Positions 6,092 through 6,284 of a stretch of DNA of 6,284 bases are shown piece by piece. The stretch is from Microbacteriaceae bacterium (GTDB taxonomy: Bacteria; Actinomycetota; Actinomycetes; Actinomycetales; Microbacteriaceae): the NCBI GenBank assembly GCA_024639925.1, contig JAHEGA010000049.1, positions 1 through 6,284 on the forward strand, given 5' to 3'. Position 1 is the first letter of the stretch; each line of letters starts with the position of its first letter. Both the position numbers and the translations under genes were made by a program. The notes beneath the pieces were generated by a model that was not told the DNA's origin, did not search any database, and saw only the letters and a program-made list of their open reading frames with translations.

Positions 6092-6284
6092 AGCGCGCGG
6101 TACACATCCTCGAGGTCAATATCTTGGGCCACCATCAGTACCTGAAGGTGGTAAAGCAGTTGGGAGATTTCAACCGCCAGCTCTTCTTTGCCTTCGTGTT
6201 CGGCCGCCATCCATACCTCGGCGGCTTCTTCCACAATTTTTTTGCCAATGGCGTGCACGCCGGCATCCAGCAACTCCACTGTCC
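6088..6284 (-). CDS. hisE: Phosphoribosyl-ATP pyrophosphatase, 5' end cut off by the window
   Basis: MazG-like all-alpha pyrophosphohydrolase for histidine step 2, turning phosphoribosyl-ATP into phosphoribosyl-AMP. The 64 visible C-terminal residues include GVHAIGKKIVEEAAEVWMAA and EISQLLYHLQVLMVAQD, the two metal/substrate helices, and the usual end LEDVYRAL. About 23 N-terminal residues are missing compared with a family length near 87. The frame stays open to the edge. A GTG at 6279 could be taken for a start, but it encodes the internal valine of the conserved Thr-Val-Glu-Leu-Leu-Asp-Ala-Gly segment, so the real start is outside the window. It overlaps hisG by ATGA. As in many actinobacteria, it is separate from hisI. 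Confidence 0.96.
   Translation of the reverse strand, partial: TVELLDAGVHAIGKKIVEEAAEVWMAAEHEGKEELAVEISQLLYHLQVLMVAQDIDLEDVYRAL

Larger units (their letters stand above)
1..6284 (-). other. Merged his-trp operon segment, no internal promoter or terminator seen
   Basis: All nine genes read leftward and touch or overlap their neighbours, so they are very probably one transcript with translational coupling. Junctions in transcription order are hisE/hisG ATGA (6088-6091), hisG/hisF TAATG (one shared base at 5246), hisF/hisI ATGA (4485-4488), hisI/trpE 8-bp overlap (4129-4136), trpE/membrane protein GTGA (2622-2625), a 23-nt gap (2045-2067), TAA directly followed by GTG (1819-1814), and trpC/trpB ATGA (1043-1046). 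There is no gene-free stretch above 23 nt. Co-location of late his genes with trp genes is known in actinobacteria. That these genes are co-transcribed is inferred from the packing; an internal promoter inside a coding region cannot be excluded by eye. Confidence 0.88.

Noticed and set aside
6088..6279. hisE as a complete 63-residue gene starting at GTG 6279
   Set aside because: The GTG codes for a conserved internal valine and the frame stays open to the window edge, so the gene is simply truncated by the window.
1..6284. RNA genes, trp attenuator, T-box, CRISPR, insertion sequences, prophage or defence genes
   Set aside because: Coding sequence covers everything except 23 nt, and no repeat array, inverted-repeat pair, tRNA-like fold or foreign gene was recognised by eye.

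Overview
The window is one continuous block of amino-acid biosynthesis genes, all on the minus strand. It holds the distal part of a histidine operon running directly into a tryptophan operon. In transcription order (right to left) the genes are hisE (5' end cut by the window), hisG, hisF, hisI, trpE, a Trp-region membrane protein of unknown function, a 75-residue HGxxPAAW-family membrane protein, trpC and trpB (3' end cut by the window).

The source is most probably an actinobacterium, with Microbacteriaceae or a nearby Micrococcales lineage as the best guess. The reasons are the his-to-trp junction, separate hisE and hisI genes, a long-form HisG with a C-terminal regulatory domain, and the pair of small membrane proteins between trpE and trpC. 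GTG starts and a moderately high GC content, judged by eye, also fit. The genus cannot be fixed from this sequence.

Right part (4129-6284): hisE, hisG, hisF and hisI. HisG makes phosphoribosyl-ATP (step 1), HisE and HisI do steps 2 and 3, and HisF is the cyclase half of the HisH-HisF synthase (step 5). Middle (2622-4136): trpE, which overlaps hisI by 8 bp. Left (1-2625): the two membrane proteins, then trpC and trpB, which turn CdRP into indole-3-glycerol phosphate and then indole into tryptophan. hisA, hisB, hisC, hisD, hisH, trpD, trpG and trpA are not in the window. trpA is expected just beyond the left edge.

Packing is extreme. The successive junctions are ATGA, TAATG, ATGA, an 8-bp overlap, GTGA, a 23-nt gap, a zero-nt TAA|GTG join, and ATGA. 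No stretch is long enough to hold an RNA gene, attenuator or obvious terminator, and no mobile element, repeat array or CRISPR was seen. The least understood parts are the two membrane proteins. Secondary points are the zero-gap, same-frame junction into trpC and unusual residues at normally conserved positions in TrpC and HisF. I did not find a convincing new system; the region is mostly ordinary core metabolism.
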